From Cyanodermella asteris (lineage: Eukaryota > Ascomycota > Lecanoromycetes > Ostropales > Stictidaceae), in contig UYJD01000019.1 of NCBI GenBank assembly GCA_900618795.1, forward strand, positions 248,001 through 312,000: DNA of 64,000 nt, given 5' to 3'. The translations under genes and the position numbers were made by a program. A model generated the notes under the pieces. The model was not told where the DNA came from. It did not search any database and saw only the letters and a program-made list of their open reading frames with translations. This document shows positions 19,043 through 30,800 of the stretch, in pieces; the stretch's first letter is position 1, and every line of letters starts with the position of its first letter.

Positions 19043-21733
19043 CTAGGGACCCGTGGCGATCTTGGCCTGTAACTGCGGCATCAAAAGATCCAGACTGTGC
19101 CTGGTGTTTGGATCCTTAGCAAAAACATCTTTTATATGTCCAAACTCGTTGACACCGATATTGGGTGAGGTTGCCAACAGCTGCGACACGGCACGGGAAT
19201 TTGCCTGGTCGCCGAGGATGTGAATGGCCGCGGCCATGCCGGTGAGACTACCACTTCCATTCGCGATGGGTATCTGATATTGGGGCGGGTATGCTGGGCT
19301 GGGCTGGGTGGGCGGCGCGTAATGCTGCGGCATGGATGGACTCTGGGCGTACGGGTTTGGTGGAATGTTGCCGTATGGTGAGTGTTGGGGGGGTGTCGGT
19401 GCCACTGGCGACATGTGCTGGGACATGGATGGTGTACGTTGTTGAACTTGATTTGTAGCGTGGGTGTTCTGGTTCGTTGCTGTTGCTTGAGTTGTCGCCG
19501 CTTGTGCGCCGCCTTCTTGCTCGGTCGTGCAGTTGATCACGAATGCAATCAACAGCACGCGGCTCTTGCGTTCCTGTTCCAACGCGCTCTGTTCGAGTAA
19601 TTCCAGAAACGAAGGCAAGTTCCCGCTTCCAGCTTCAAGCGGGATGACATATATGTCGCGGGCATGCTTCAGTGGAGCCTTCTTGATGACGCCGTATCGT
19701 TTTCGCTGTGTGAAGTACTCGAAGAGTTTGTTGAAGCCATCTCTATCCTCCTGGTGATCGGCTGGGTGTATAGATACAACCGTGACGTCCTTGGTTTTGC
19801 TATACTGGAGGCCACACAAGTACGTCTCAGCTTTGTCGATGTCAAGGCGGCCTTCAATATCGATGCGGCTCGGCATGAGCTGGTCCCACGGATAGACCGA
19901 GGAGAGATTGGCTCCTGCAGCGTACTTTGCAGTTGCCCTAATGTCTGCAACAGTGGGCATCAGCAGGCTTCCAGCCCAGATCTGGTCTGGGTCGGGTGTG
20001 TAGTCGGCAGGCTCATATTCCTCGTCATCATCATTCTCATCCTTAAGTAGGCGATCAATGTCGGGATCTGCATTTGTATTGCTGGGGGCAGGCCGGTTCG
20101 CCTGGGTTGGTGTCGGTCTTGCAGGTGTTCCGGGCGACTCGACACTGGACCAGACTTTGTTCACATCGAACGTCGCTGATGGCTTCCGTCCAGATGCTTG
20201 GCCTGAGGAAGTGCGACGTTTTGTATCGATCGAGAGCTTGCGAATATCGACAGAAGGCCTGGGTCGATGGACATCGGTAGGGAGTTCGACTTCTTGAGTC
20301 TGATCAACGTCCATTCGATCATCATCGCCGTCAGTCTCTCTAGGACGTCGAGCAGGAGGTGGCAATGCAGCACCGTCGTAGTCATACCCGGTGGCCTTTT
20401 CGATGACCTCTTCTCCCTTGTGAGTACGGCGAATGAGCGTGCCAGGGTCTGCTGAGATGACGGATTGTTTCTCATTCTCCTTTCGCCACTCTGCGGTTTT
20501 CTGTTGCATCTCCTGGCTTTGCATGTCCGAGGAGGTCATCCTCGAAAGGACGGAGGGTGACACCTGGTTGTGGAATATCTTGTCGCGTAGGTCGGTATTC
20601 TGCTTTACGTTATGCATGATAGCACGGCATTGGGTGCTATAGCTGTGCTGAGCATCGGCGCCACGGGTCCATAGCGAGATGTACAAGGCATATTCTACGG
20701 CCAAAGCCAACTTGAGAGCAAAGGATGGCAGGTCTTGACCCGCTGGCACCGTGAAGGTACCACTTTTCGTAGCATCGTTTGCAGCATCAGTGAATATTTT
20801 AAGCAAGCCTGTAGCAGCACCCCTGCGCGCCTTTTCGTTTAGATCCTCGATGTTCTGTACCAGGCTCGCCTGGAAGCCAGTTCCAGCTGGCTGGGATTCT
20901 TTCCTGCTTAACTCTTTGGCGTTAGACGATGCTCGGTTTCGGGCAACCTGAGCATTTCGAACAGGGGGCGCCTGGGCCGCAGAAGTCTTTCTCATCTTGC
21001 TTGGTACCTGAGAATGTCAGTAATCGGATCATGGGTGCTGACTGCATGTACTCACATTCTCTGTGCTTGGGCTTGCAGCTGCAGAGTCGTTTTCGAGCTT
21101 CCGCTTGGTGCCCACCTCTTGCTTGGCCTCCACCGACTCCTTCCGAGCTGAAGCAGTCGGCTGCTCTGTCGTGACCGAGGGCGTATCTTTGTCTGCGGCT
21201 GTACTCTTGCGACCACCCTTGCCCTTTTTACGGCCGGTTTTCGCGGCCTTGACTTCGGCCTCTCTGGTCTCCCAGATCTTCTCGCCACGTTCCATGGCGT
21301 CGAGTAATTCTTTGTGGTCCTCTGGCTTGCACTGTTCGCAGAAGTATTGATCGGGAAGGTCGTCGTCGTCGGTCGAGAGACCCATGTGAACATTGTGTTG
21401 CCATGCCATGCATTTGTCGCAACATATCATGGCTCGCTTGTCGCGAGGATCTTCGACAACGTATCCGCAAACGCATCTGATGATAGCTTCTTCTGCTTCT
21501 TCTTCCTCCTCCTCTTCGGGCTCTGGTTCGGGCTCTTCCTTGAGCGATTTCTTGCGTCCTTTGCCCTTCTTCTTCTCTGCTGGCTCGGGGGTTTCATTCT
21601 TTGTATGCTGACCTTTGGTCGCTCGACCTGAGCGTCTTGGTTCGTCTGAAGATTGATCAGTGAACGTTCCGACAAGGTGGTGTGGTGTACTCGAAGTCGA
21701 GTTTGTTCTAATGGTTTCGTACTTACCTGCCAT
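19043..21733 (-). CDS. BYE1: BYE1-like transcription elongation regulator (PHD-TFIIS middle-SPOC)
   Basis: Three exons on the minus strand (21733-21727, 21645-21056, 21007-19043) give 853 aa. Exon 1 is only 7 nt (ATG GCA G). Splicing over an 81-nt intron (GTAAGT...CTTCAG) gives MADEPRRSGRATKGQ, a start typical of the family. Intron 2 is 48 nt with a GTGAGT donor. The PHD finger spans about residues 60-110 (IRCVCGY, AMICCDKCMAWQH, YFCEQCKP). The TFIIS central domain (about 240-375) includes KIFHNQVSPSVLSRMTSSDM. The SPOC domain (about 541-700) includes IWAGSLLMPTVADIRATA. The C-terminal ~150 residues are Gln/Pro/Tyr-rich. Yeast Bye1 binds RNA polymerase II and H3K4me3 at early transcribed regions. 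The 7-nt exon is inferred from splice signals and the match to the usual N-terminus; an unspliced upstream ATG at 21793 is possible but less likely. Confidence 0.9.
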
Positions 21734-22487
21734 GGTGCCGCTCAACGTCGGATCGAACAGAGTCGGGCTCACAGCTGGACGTGGTATATACACAGCGTGA
21801 CTGCTAGCGACTAAGGCGACTACTGGTGAAGAACTACAAGACGAAATAGGTGCTCTAAACTAGATGTTCCCGTCGCGCGCAGTTTGGGGAACTAAACGAT
21901 TCTGCCCAAATCAAGCCACCGCTCCGCAAAGTAGAGCGATATGTCCAACGATGCGCTGGCACTTTGCGCTCAACGGACAACCGCCCTCGTCCCGTGCAAA
22001 CTAGACGGGCTCCTGGGAATGGGCGTGAGCGAGTATCCCAGGTTGGCAGTCGGCTCGGCCAGATCGGGGAGCTGGGAGCAGTGCTGCGACGGTATTATCA
22101 CGCTCAAAACTCTGAAGATGGTTGTTCGGTGGTGGGTATGAGGGACGTGAGGCAGCGAGAGGAGCAAAGTGATGTTGGAAGCTTCGAAAGCGGAGTTGCG
22201 CGTCAGGGAGCTGATAGGCCAACCAGGGCCGCGGCTGACTCAGCAGAGCAGAGAGTCGAAGCACGAAACGTCGATGTTCGTAATGATGGCTTGGCGTCAA
22301 CAGCACGCGCGATGATGCGCAAGGCCAGCTTCAGTTTCTCTGCTCGGATCCTTAGATGCCGTCAAGGGTCGATACACGCCTTGGATTCACAAACCGCCCT
22401 TACTTTCATCTTCTGTCTGAGCCGGCCCTCGACAGCATTCGACTGCACAGCATACGCTAATACTTTTGTTTCTTTCAGATATACACC
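21734..22487. promoter_or_regulatory. Shared divergent promoter of BYE1 and the ZNF830-like gene
   Basis: About 750 bp between two divergent nuclear-protein genes. A TTTCTTTCAG sequence at 22469-22478, just before the ATG at 22488, looks like the acceptor of a 5'-UTR intron. No coding potential is evident. Confidence 0.4.
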
Positions 22488-23300
22488 ATGGCCGACGTAC
22501 GATCTATGCTCCGCAACGAGCGGGCTGCAAGACGCATCAACCACCCGCAGGCACAGTACACCTCTACTGGTGCCCTCATATGCAAGGCGTGTCGCATACA
22601 GCTCAAATCAGATGCGTTGTGGCAGTCGCATATCTCTTCGGGACAGCACGTCAATGCGCTGAAGAATTTAGCATCAGGTCTCATGACGAAGAGTTCCGGC
22701 AAAGGTCTAAAACGCAAGGCCGACGATGAGACCAGTGACGTGGAAGATACAGCTCGCAAGAGGACCAAGGCTGTCGAGACACCCCCAGAAGCCCCAGAAC
22801 TAGCGACCCCGCCAGCGTCCGAGCCCGTCGCTGCCCCGACCGATGAGTCGAGACAAACGCCCTCGGAGGCCCCGTCGGCTGCGGTGGACGAGGATGAATG
22901 GGCAGCTTTTGAGCGGGAGATTGCGAACGAAGCAGCACAGGAACAAGCCGCTGCCCGAGCTCAAGTCTATACGGGCGCCACCATTACTGCTGCACCTCTA
23001 ACGGCAGCCGAGTTGGCGGCCAAGCAGAGGGAGGGGCAAAGCATACAGAGCAAAGAGAAACGGGAAGAAGAAGTCGAAGGCGAAAGGGAAGATGCACAGC
23101 GGCGACTAGAAGATGAGTTTGACGAGATGGAGGAGCTGGAAGCACGAGTGCAGCGATTGAAAGACCAACGAGAAGCGTTGCGACGAAAAGCACCGACGGT
23201 CCCATTGAATGCGCCGGAGCCAGTAACGCAGCAGCTATCAGACGATGAAGGCTCTGACGGGAGTGAGGATGATGACTGGGACAACTGGGGTGCCGCTTGA
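22488..23300 (+). CDS. U1-type C2H2 zinc-finger protein, ZNF830/CCDC16-like
   Basis: A single exon of 270 aa. An N-terminal MADVRSMLRNERAARRI helix precedes a U1-like matrin-type zinc finger: Cys32, Cys35, His48 and His54 (CKACRIQL...WQSHISSGQH). A Pro/Ala/Glu-rich linker follows, then a long Glu/Arg coiled coil (about residues 170-240), ending in an acidic tail DDDWDNWGAA. This order matches ZNF830 (CCDC16) homologues, nuclear proteins linked to pre-mRNA splicing. The U1-type finger normally binds RNA or RNP partners. The ATG sits directly after a TACACC leader. It is divergent from BYE1, another nuclear gene-expression factor. Confidence 0.8.
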   Translation: MADVRSMLRNERAARRINHPQAQYTSTGALICKACRIQLKSDALWQSHISSGQHVNALKNLASGLMTKSSGKGLKRKADDETSDVEDTARKRTKAVETPPEAPELATPPASEPVAAPTDESRQTPSEAPSAAVDEDEWAAFEREIANEAAQEQAAARAQVYTGATITAAPLTAAELAAKQREGQSIQSKEKREEEVEGEREDAQRRLEDEFDEMEELEARVQRLKDQREALRRKAPTVPLNAPEPVTQQLSDDEGSDGSEDDDWDNWGAA

Positions 23301-23534
23301 GTCTTATTCGCGAGTTTTGCCTTTCACTTTATGATACCCCTGTCGTGGCATATACCATCTATCACAAGCGGAGCAAGGCCGCTCTGAGTTACCAATCCCT
23401 TTGAAAGGCAGTACCATGAATTACCATCTGACCAGATGCTTCGGCATGGTGGTCCTGAAATTGAAAGCAGCCCTTCTGATTGGTTCTGACCATTCAAGAT
23501 TCGTTCTAAAACTCACCCTCCATCTTAACAACGC
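23301..23534. other. Short convergent intergenic region
   Basis: A 234-bp stretch between the ZNF830-like and MFS stops. Nothing specific is seen. Confidence 0.25.
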
Positions 23535-25194
23535 CTACGAGACCGGTTGTGGCCTTTTCGAAATGAACATACTTCCCACCAAGCTTAAAGCCATCAATCC
23601 CGAAACTCCCACAAACGGCAATCCTTCCCAATCCCACCCCAAACGCATCCCACAGTTGAACAGCGCGCTCAGCACCGGCGCCAACGCATAGCTAATCGTA
23701 GTACACAACACAAACGCCAAACTATACACCAAACTAACATCCTCCGGCCTCACCGCACTAGCCAACAAACCCAAGACCGTACTCGGCGCCCTACATCCCA
23801 ATCCCGCAGCCGTCAAGGCCACGATGCCCAACCAAATAGCCGGCGCGACACCGAGCGAGAAGTGACCCGCAGACATGAGCGCGAAGCTCACGATGGCGAC
23901 GGAGCGGTCCCGCGCCCACGCCGACTGTTGAAGCTTGAAACGGGGCGAGGTGAGGAGGGAGCTGAGGGCGGGTACTATTGCTAGCGCGGTGATGGCTTCG
24001 ACGCCTTGGGATAAGGAGAGGATGAGGCTGCCGCGGCCGAAGGAGATGCCGAACTTTTTGCTAAAATATATGAGCCCGATTCTGGAGAAAGCCTTGCGGG
24101 CGGTGAGGATCGGGGCGTAGAGGAGGAGCAGGAGGAGTGCCAGGGGGTTGGAGGTGAAGGTGGCGGTGACCATCCAGAGCGGGCCGAGAGCAGCTTTGAT
24201 ACGGTCTTTGATAGTGTTCGGCGGCCTGCCGCTCGAATCAATGTCCGTGTCCGTGTCAGCGTCCGTATCCTCCAAGCTTCCGTCCGTTGAAGGACCCGCA
24301 GCCTTTTTCTGCCTCAACCAAAGCGTCTCCGGAACGAAGAAACTCAAAACCAGTCCCACCGCCAAGATGCCCTCGGCCGTCCACGCCGCCTCCCACAACC
24401 ATCCACCCTCCATCATCAACCCGCCCACGATCGGGCCAGTCACCCCGGTCAACACGTTCACCCCGTACAACCACAAGAAGATCCTCATCCTCTCCTCCTC
24501 CTCATCCGTATAATCCGCAACCATGACGTGCGCAACGCTCGATGCCACCGCGTCCCCTCCCCCGATGAACTGAATCAATCCACCGAGCCAAATGTACCGA
24601 ATCGACGGGAAAACATCGCTCCAGTAGCAGACCGCCAGACTCCACAGCTGACTGAGTAAGCACCCCGGCGAAATTCAGCGTCAGCACGGGGCGACGCCCG
24701 TAGGGGACGCCGCAGAGGAGGGTCGGGAGCCAAGGCGAAGAAGAACCCGTAGCCTTTCACCACTGCGAGCTCATTCTTGGATCGGCAGCGCTTTGCACCG
24801 TTCTTCTCCCGTAGAACCCTTTCCTGGAATCGTGGACGATGGGTGGGAGGCGTAGTATTGGTTGCAGATTATGTCTTCGTAAGATCTGGACTCGCACGGC
24901 GGGTTGCATGTTGGCGCCGAGCATTATTGCGGCGGCCATGATCAGGATGGAGAGGGTGATTCGGTTGTGTAGGCTCCGGGGNNNNNNNNNNNNNNNNNNN
25001 NNNNNNGGGTGATTGGGGGCCTATGTTGGTGGTGGGAGAGGGAGGAGGAGGGATTTGGCGGGTTCGACGGAGCCGTCGGTGAGGGTTCGGAGGAGGGGAG
25101 TGTGTTCTGAGGGGTGGGCGTAGTTTGAGGTGGGTAAGGAGGTGAGAGGTGTTTCCATCGTGTCTGCGGTCGGGGTCGTTCCCTGCGAAGCCAT
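23535..25194 (-). CDS. MFS transporter, 5' part disrupted next to an assembly gap
   Basis: The last 347 codons (24578-23535) are intact and encode about nine membrane segments, with FIGGGDAVASSVAHVMVADY, GVTGPIVGGLMM, FFVPETLW and a LGLLASAVRPEDVSLVYSLA region. They match drug/H+-type fungal MFS proteins. Upstream on the same strand the N-terminus is recognisable (MASQGTTPTADT at 25194, then SLHNRITLSILIMAAAIM and YEDIICNQYYASHPS), but in several frames. Frame breaks lie at about 24658, 24730, 24777 and 24881. Each sits on a doubled base where one base would restore the pattern. The loop 2-3 motif, normally GRLAD..GRR, appears shortened to GRR. A 25-N gap (24982-25006) falls in the N-terminal cytosolic part. 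Errors at a contig edge are likelier than true decay, but the motif loss leaves a pseudogene possible. The substrate is unknown. Confidence 0.65.
24982..25006. other. Assembly gap (25 N)
   Basis: A run of 25 N, a size that suggests a placeholder rather than a measured gap. It lies within the N-terminal coding part of the MFS gene. Confidence 0.95.
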
Positions 25195-27030
25195 TTTTGT
25201 GTCGGTAGATTGGTGGTGGTGAACTTTGGCTGGCTTTGGTAGGTCGATGGGAGAATCCGTGCAGTACTCTCACAGAAGATTCTTCTTCTGCGGAAGACGA
25301 GACTTGAAAATATCTCAGACCTTCTTTCAGATTCGTTGGTAAGGTAAATTGCCCCGTGGTTTCGCAGATACGCGCAGCAAGCAAGGGAGAAGAATCGTGA
25401 TCACTCCAAACAGAATGCATCCACCCAACCGAACAGCAAGCATACGTTCGAACAGAGTCGCATGCTGCAGGATAAAAACAGCCAAAACACAACAGGAGAG
25501 GGCACGGAAATCTGAAAGTGGTTCATCGGTGGGTAGATAAGGCCTGTGAAGATGTCTGAGCACCCATGTCAGACATGTCAATGTCGCACAGATCGCCCGC
25601 GCTCGACCATCCGTCCAATGCGAAGGATGAGGATTACCAGACCAGATCTTTCGGTTCAGGACTTGAATCCTGAGGCTACCCTATCAACGGATTCAGACCG
25701 ACGTCGGCTGAACATCACCGCATACAAACGACCGCATATCGGCATGAGGCAGCGAGAAGACGTGCATTTTAGAGTCCTGAAAGTGGTTTAAGGCTATAGA
25801 TTAGGATTGACATGGGTTTCCAAGACTCTTAGGCAACGGCATTCTGTACCCGGTACCATGAGAACTTGGCCACTGTGCTCTAGTATTCCACCAAGCAAGT
25901 GAATCGCTAATCTGAATGTTGGTCACTGCCCTTTGAAGCTATCATCGCGCACGCGACGATGGAAAATTTATCATTGAATGTCCTGCAGTGCTTACTCCAC
26001 GGCACATCTTTCACGAACCCAAGTACAAAAAGGGTCAACTTTCCAGAACGATTCCGCGAAAAAGTCATTTCAATTTGACGTGTTTCAGGGTGTCTGATTC
26101 TGTCTAGGGCCTTTTCATCGCGAATCGTGCCAAGCAGGAACGTTCTGCTCTGTGGTTTCGGAATCTCTGCACCAAATTTTCAAGCTACAAACGTGAAAAC
26201 AATATATCATAGTGTCATACAGCGTGTGGGTGCTAATTTTACCGTCAAACGAACATTCGCAGTGATCGTAAAGATGTCAAAACCTGACCCTTTGAATCGT
26301 AGCTCGTCGGCTATGTTCTACCTCTAAACAGCGCTCCCATCACACTTGAACGACCTGGTAGAATATTGTCAGTATCTGTTTGCGGCACACGAGAGGCACG
26401 ACTGCAACACCGGTCAGGTCTCTTCGAACCACAGTGATATTTTCTCGATTTGTAGAATAGGATGGTCTTCAATTAATGGCCCGATGAGGGGCACATCAAC
26501 AGGTGTATTTTTCATTTGGTCCGAAAACTATCATCATACTTCAATCGTCCAGCCAGATCCGTTCTCTCGCCTGCAGGGCTGTCCCTTTGATATCTGAAAT
26601 ATGTCAACGATAATGATAAGCCTTCTCTGACGTGGGGCATGGTGAATTTTTGCATCCTTATGTCGTGACTTCATTGGTATCGTTCGTGAATTTCGGTTCC
26701 TAGCGCCATTCCAGTAGCCTCCAATACCTGTCGTGCAATCGCCTCTGTTTTTGTTTCAGATTTGGTTTCTTCGCAGATCCTGGGGGCGGCACAAGCGGTC
26801 GTCAGCCGGCATCGACACGCCGAGTTATCACGCCGCCAGAGCAACGAAGCGGAACTATCCCGCAGGGATCCTTCTTCTCATTCAAGGTTCCCACGGAAAA
26901 ACCTCTTAAAATGAGACAGCCTAACCTCAAGGTTCAGCGGCGCTGGAGGAGTCCACCTTACGCCGTGGTCTGCGGCCGACATCGGCGACGGTCTCGGTGT
27001 GTCCATGCTGGTGGTGATCAAATATAAACC
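25195..27030. other. Gene-poor, AT-richer interval
   Basis: About 1.8 kb with only short unrecognised frames. The part from about 25800 to 26750 is visibly AT-richer than the surroundings, without tandem or inverted repeats that I can see. It could be an old, decayed insertion, but no transposon motif is recognisable. Confidence 0.3.
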
Positions 27031-27835
27031 TCATAAAACGATGCACCTGCCTCCCCGTTTGCCCCCGTTTCGGCCGCCATAAGGCTTCTTCGGAGACTTT
27101 GGGCCGCGTGTCCCGCTTCTGGAAAGCTCTCCATCAATACTGCCAATGTTCCCATTACGTCCCGATTTAGACCTGTTGGGACCAGAATCCTGTCGCTGCC
27201 GCCTCAATTTCCTGATCACATCGTAAAACGCCCTGTCGACGTTGATATTGTTCTTGGCACTCGCCTCGACAAATTCGCAGCCCAGCTCTTTGGCTAGCGC
27301 CTGGCCCTCCTGCGTGCTGACCTCTCTCTCGGTGATGCGATCGCTCTTATTCGCAACAAGCATTATCGGAGGTGGGCCGAGGTAACTCGGTGTAGAAGGC
27401 GAAATGGGCGAAGACATTGGATATGTCGGGGACGTCTGAGATGCCGAATCCTTGACTCTCTGGATCTGTCGGTGAAAATGATGGACTCGTCGGAATGATT
27501 CACGGGATGTGATGCTGTATACCAAGACGTATCCCTCTCCGTCGCGGATCCATTGGTCCCGCAAGGCTCTGTACTCTTCCTGGCCGGCTGTATCCAACAC
27601 CTCCAACATGCAAGACTGGTTGTCGATGACGACTTGTTTGCGATATGAGTCCTCGATTGTGGGATCGTAAGTTTCGACGAAATGATTGAGACAAAGCTAT
27701 GCGCGTGTTAGTGAACAAGTGAACCCCCCCCCCCACAAGACTTCGGACTGTACATGCCTGAATGGTAAGAGCTGTTTTGCCAACGCCGCCGTCGCCCAGC
27801 ACCACCAACTTGTACAAAGTCATTTTCCCCGCCAT
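27031..27835 (-). CDS. rasB: Ras-family small GTPase, RasB/Ras-2 type
   Basis: Two exons on the minus strand (27835-27758, 27696-27031) give 247 aa. The P-loop GDGGVGKT is at residues 14-21, the effector loop YDPTIEDSY at 36-44, DTAGQEE at 61-67, NKSD at 142-145 and SAK at 172-174. A Ser/Pro-rich insertion of about 28 residues before NKSD (108-135: [19 protein letters not shown]) is the hallmark of fungal RasB/Ras-2. The C-terminus is a basic Gly/Arg/Lys tail ending CIVL. This CaaX box, with Leu last, predicts geranylgeranylation and plasma-membrane targeting. RasB acts in hyphal polarity and morphogenesis. The intron (27697-27757, 61 nt) begins GCATGT, not GT: CAG|GCATGT...CACTAAC...ATAG. 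Only this boundary joins ALTIQ to LCLNHFVE. It also carries an 11-C run on the plus strand. Confidence 0.94.
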
Positions 27836-30800
27836 TTTGCCCGGTGTGAACTGTCTGGCGCTCCCGCCCTAAGCCTCGAGATTCCAAACAAGGTCGACGC
27901 ACAGAACCACAAACTCGACGCGGATAGATAAGCTGAGCCGTGGCTGGTGCGCGGCCAAAGGACGAAGCCGGGGGAAGAACGAGTTGGGAGGCGGTGCAAG
28001 TGAGGCACGAGCGGGAAGCTTACTCGGTCGAACGAATAAGCGACGTTATGCAGGGGCGATGTTCTCTATCGGGAAAAGAGGTTCCTGGGGAAGGTATATA
28101 CGTGAAGCGAATTGTGCAAGGTCGGCGCAGGAATGTCTCAGAGGGCAAGTCAATGTCTCTGAGAGCCGGTGAGAAGGTGGGAATGGAGGAAGCTGACGAA
28201 GGCAATGCCGTGATGTATGGCCTCGAGCGAGCTGCGTCCCGGTGCAGGATACGTCAGGTCGAGCTGGGTTAGCTGGCCAGAAGGGAGAAGAAAGGTCGCT
28301 GGAGAATATTATTATAGCGGAAGAAACACCGGATGCCGAGAAGAAGGACAGCTGCGGAGCGGTTGGGCTTCAAGGATATCGCCTGGCGTGAGCAGTAGAG
28401 GGGCGGACAGGGGTCTGACAAGTGGCCTTGACGGGAGTCTGTGCAAAAGCAAAGGGCAGAGTTTGGGCGATAACAGCTCTCTCGGTAGCAGGGCGGTGGC
28501 GCGGGTTGAGCTGGTCACAAGCTGCGTTGGTGGTTGCTGGGAGGAGCTGTCTGGGACGGATATCGGAGTGACGCAGCGAGAGAGCCGAGGACGACGTCCG
28601 CTGTCGCTGTTGCTGTTTGGCGGCTGAGGCGACGAGGAAGGGAAGGTAGCAAGCAGGGGGCGCGCGTGCCGGGACCGGGCGATGATAGAAGGTGTATGTA
28701 CGGGATGGGAAGTTGGAGGACGTGGAGGAAGAGGAAGCTTGGGCATGTCGGTGGTCGGGTAGGATAGTGTGCTTCGTTAAGTTCCTTAGCCTGCGCCGCG
28801 CTGCGTCGAAGCAAATCAGTCGAAGTTAGTTACTACTACTAGCAGTTACTTTCGATACTTCTGGCCCAGCCGCGCGGGACGGACCTGGCGCACTAATTGC
28901 TGCTGCACATGCCTACAAACGCTACTGCTGCAGACTACAATATTGTATGTTCCACCCGCTCAGGAAAAAGGAAAAAAAAAAACTAATCATGTTTCGCAAC
29001 CACGCGATCAGCACGTGGGGAACGACGACGGCGCGCACCAGCAGGGATCTGGGGAGCCTCCGAAATTGTTCCACTCGCTCCTTGTCTCTCCTGCCGCTGC
29101 GACCGTCGACGGAGCTGGGAGTGATGACTGGGCGAGGTCGACTCGCAGGAGAGCGACGCTGGAGGAGCAGAAAGTGGAGCAGCCAGGTGTGCTGTTGCAG
29201 CGCCGCGATCGAGGGCGACGAGATGACTATTGATGTGTCCCGGCAGAGCGTCTACCGTGGTCCTGCTTGCCCCCGATTGCTGCTCTGCCAGTGGATAGAC
29301 AGACTCGTCAGCCGGTGGAGTGGCAGTACAGCACATTATACCGCCGACTGCTGATTGATATCGCCAGTCGGCAGCCGCCGATCCCGAAACGTACTGGAGA
29401 CGGTATATATTGCGGTTGCCAGCATCTGCCGACATGGCGTTGCTCTGTTGAGTGTGTGAGTGGAAAGCTTGCACTGCCGCACGGTGTGGTCTGCTCAGCA
29501 TGCTGGTTGCTGACAGTAGATGGGATATCAGAACACCATCAGAACAATTCCGCTCGCAATGATCAGCAAGAAACCTGGCGGTAGACAGAGACTACACGAG
29601 AGAGGCGCAGTCAGGCTGGTTTCCACCCTATGTCATTGGCGTCGGTGCTGAGCGGTCCTGGTCGAAACAGAGGAATGGGCACATCAAGACGGGCAAGGCA
29701 AGGCCAGCAAGCAAGCACGCACGCATGAGAGGCTGACGAACTGATGATACTGGCTGCACACTGCCGGAAAAGGTGACGCTTTAGGCTGCTTGAGCCGGTC
29801 GTGCACGCAACGAGTGCCTGCTGATGGAGGTGAGGTGAGATGAGATGGTGTCGAGCAGGAGACTGAGTGGATCTCTTGTGTCATGTCTCGTCTTGTTTTT
29901 GCCTTGCTATGCCTTGCTGTTCTGCTGAGCGGCTTATACCCAGTAAAGACCCAGGACCGAGCTAAGTAATTATGTCAAGTCGAGACTTTATTGCATCAAG
30001 CGATGCTGTTCTACACTCTATATCTTGCTCACCATCTGTATATTGACAGTCTTTGTCCATGTCTATGCTTCATATCATGACGTCCCGATGATGGGATATA
30101 CTGCTGCATGGCCATCTCCTTCGGAACCGAATTCGTACCGGCCCTGCCTATGTGCCTCTGCTGACGAGAGACGATCATTTTCTCCTTCTCTCTGGCTTCT
30201 CTGCGTCTGCGTGGGGTACGGGGGTCTGCAGCCCTCTTCCGCCGCCGCTTCTCATCCAATAACGCTTTCTCTTAACCACAGTCCTTGCGTCTCCATTCCG
30301 CACGTCTGCTAACCTATGCCTTCTCTGCATTTGTACAACGGCTTGATTGATTTCCCCGCCGCCGCGATCTGTACGTCTGTGGTGCAGCCGGCAGCCAGCG
30401 AGCTGAGAAGGGCTTGATAAGCGAAAGCGCAAGGCCGCCCGTACCCACCGCCCCCTTTCCAAGCCTGTCAGTGGAGCCGGACGCTCCCGTCTCTCGGAAC
30501 TGATTGGGGGGCACTTTTGTGATCGTCTGAACTTAAGAGTCCGCCGTCTTGCACTACATACTCTTGCCTGCAAAAAGATGCAAAGTTGCTACGAGAATCT
30601 ACGCTACTGTACATGCACCCGCACATGCCTGATGCTTCATTCGCTCCGTACTCGGCCGCCGGCTGGCTGGCGTGGCATCGGCACCTCCATGCTCAGTTGT
30701 GACCGTCGGATGGCGGACGCTTTGCGTTCAGGTCGGACACTCGACCGGCGGTCATGACAGCGTACGGAGCAGAAATGAGATCCACTATCCACGGCGTAGC

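Noticed and set aside
28312-28746. 144-codon minus-strand frame upstream of rasB
   Set aside because: Its Pro/Ser/Leu-rich translation simply reflects the pyrimidine-rich leader or promoter DNA; no domain is visible.
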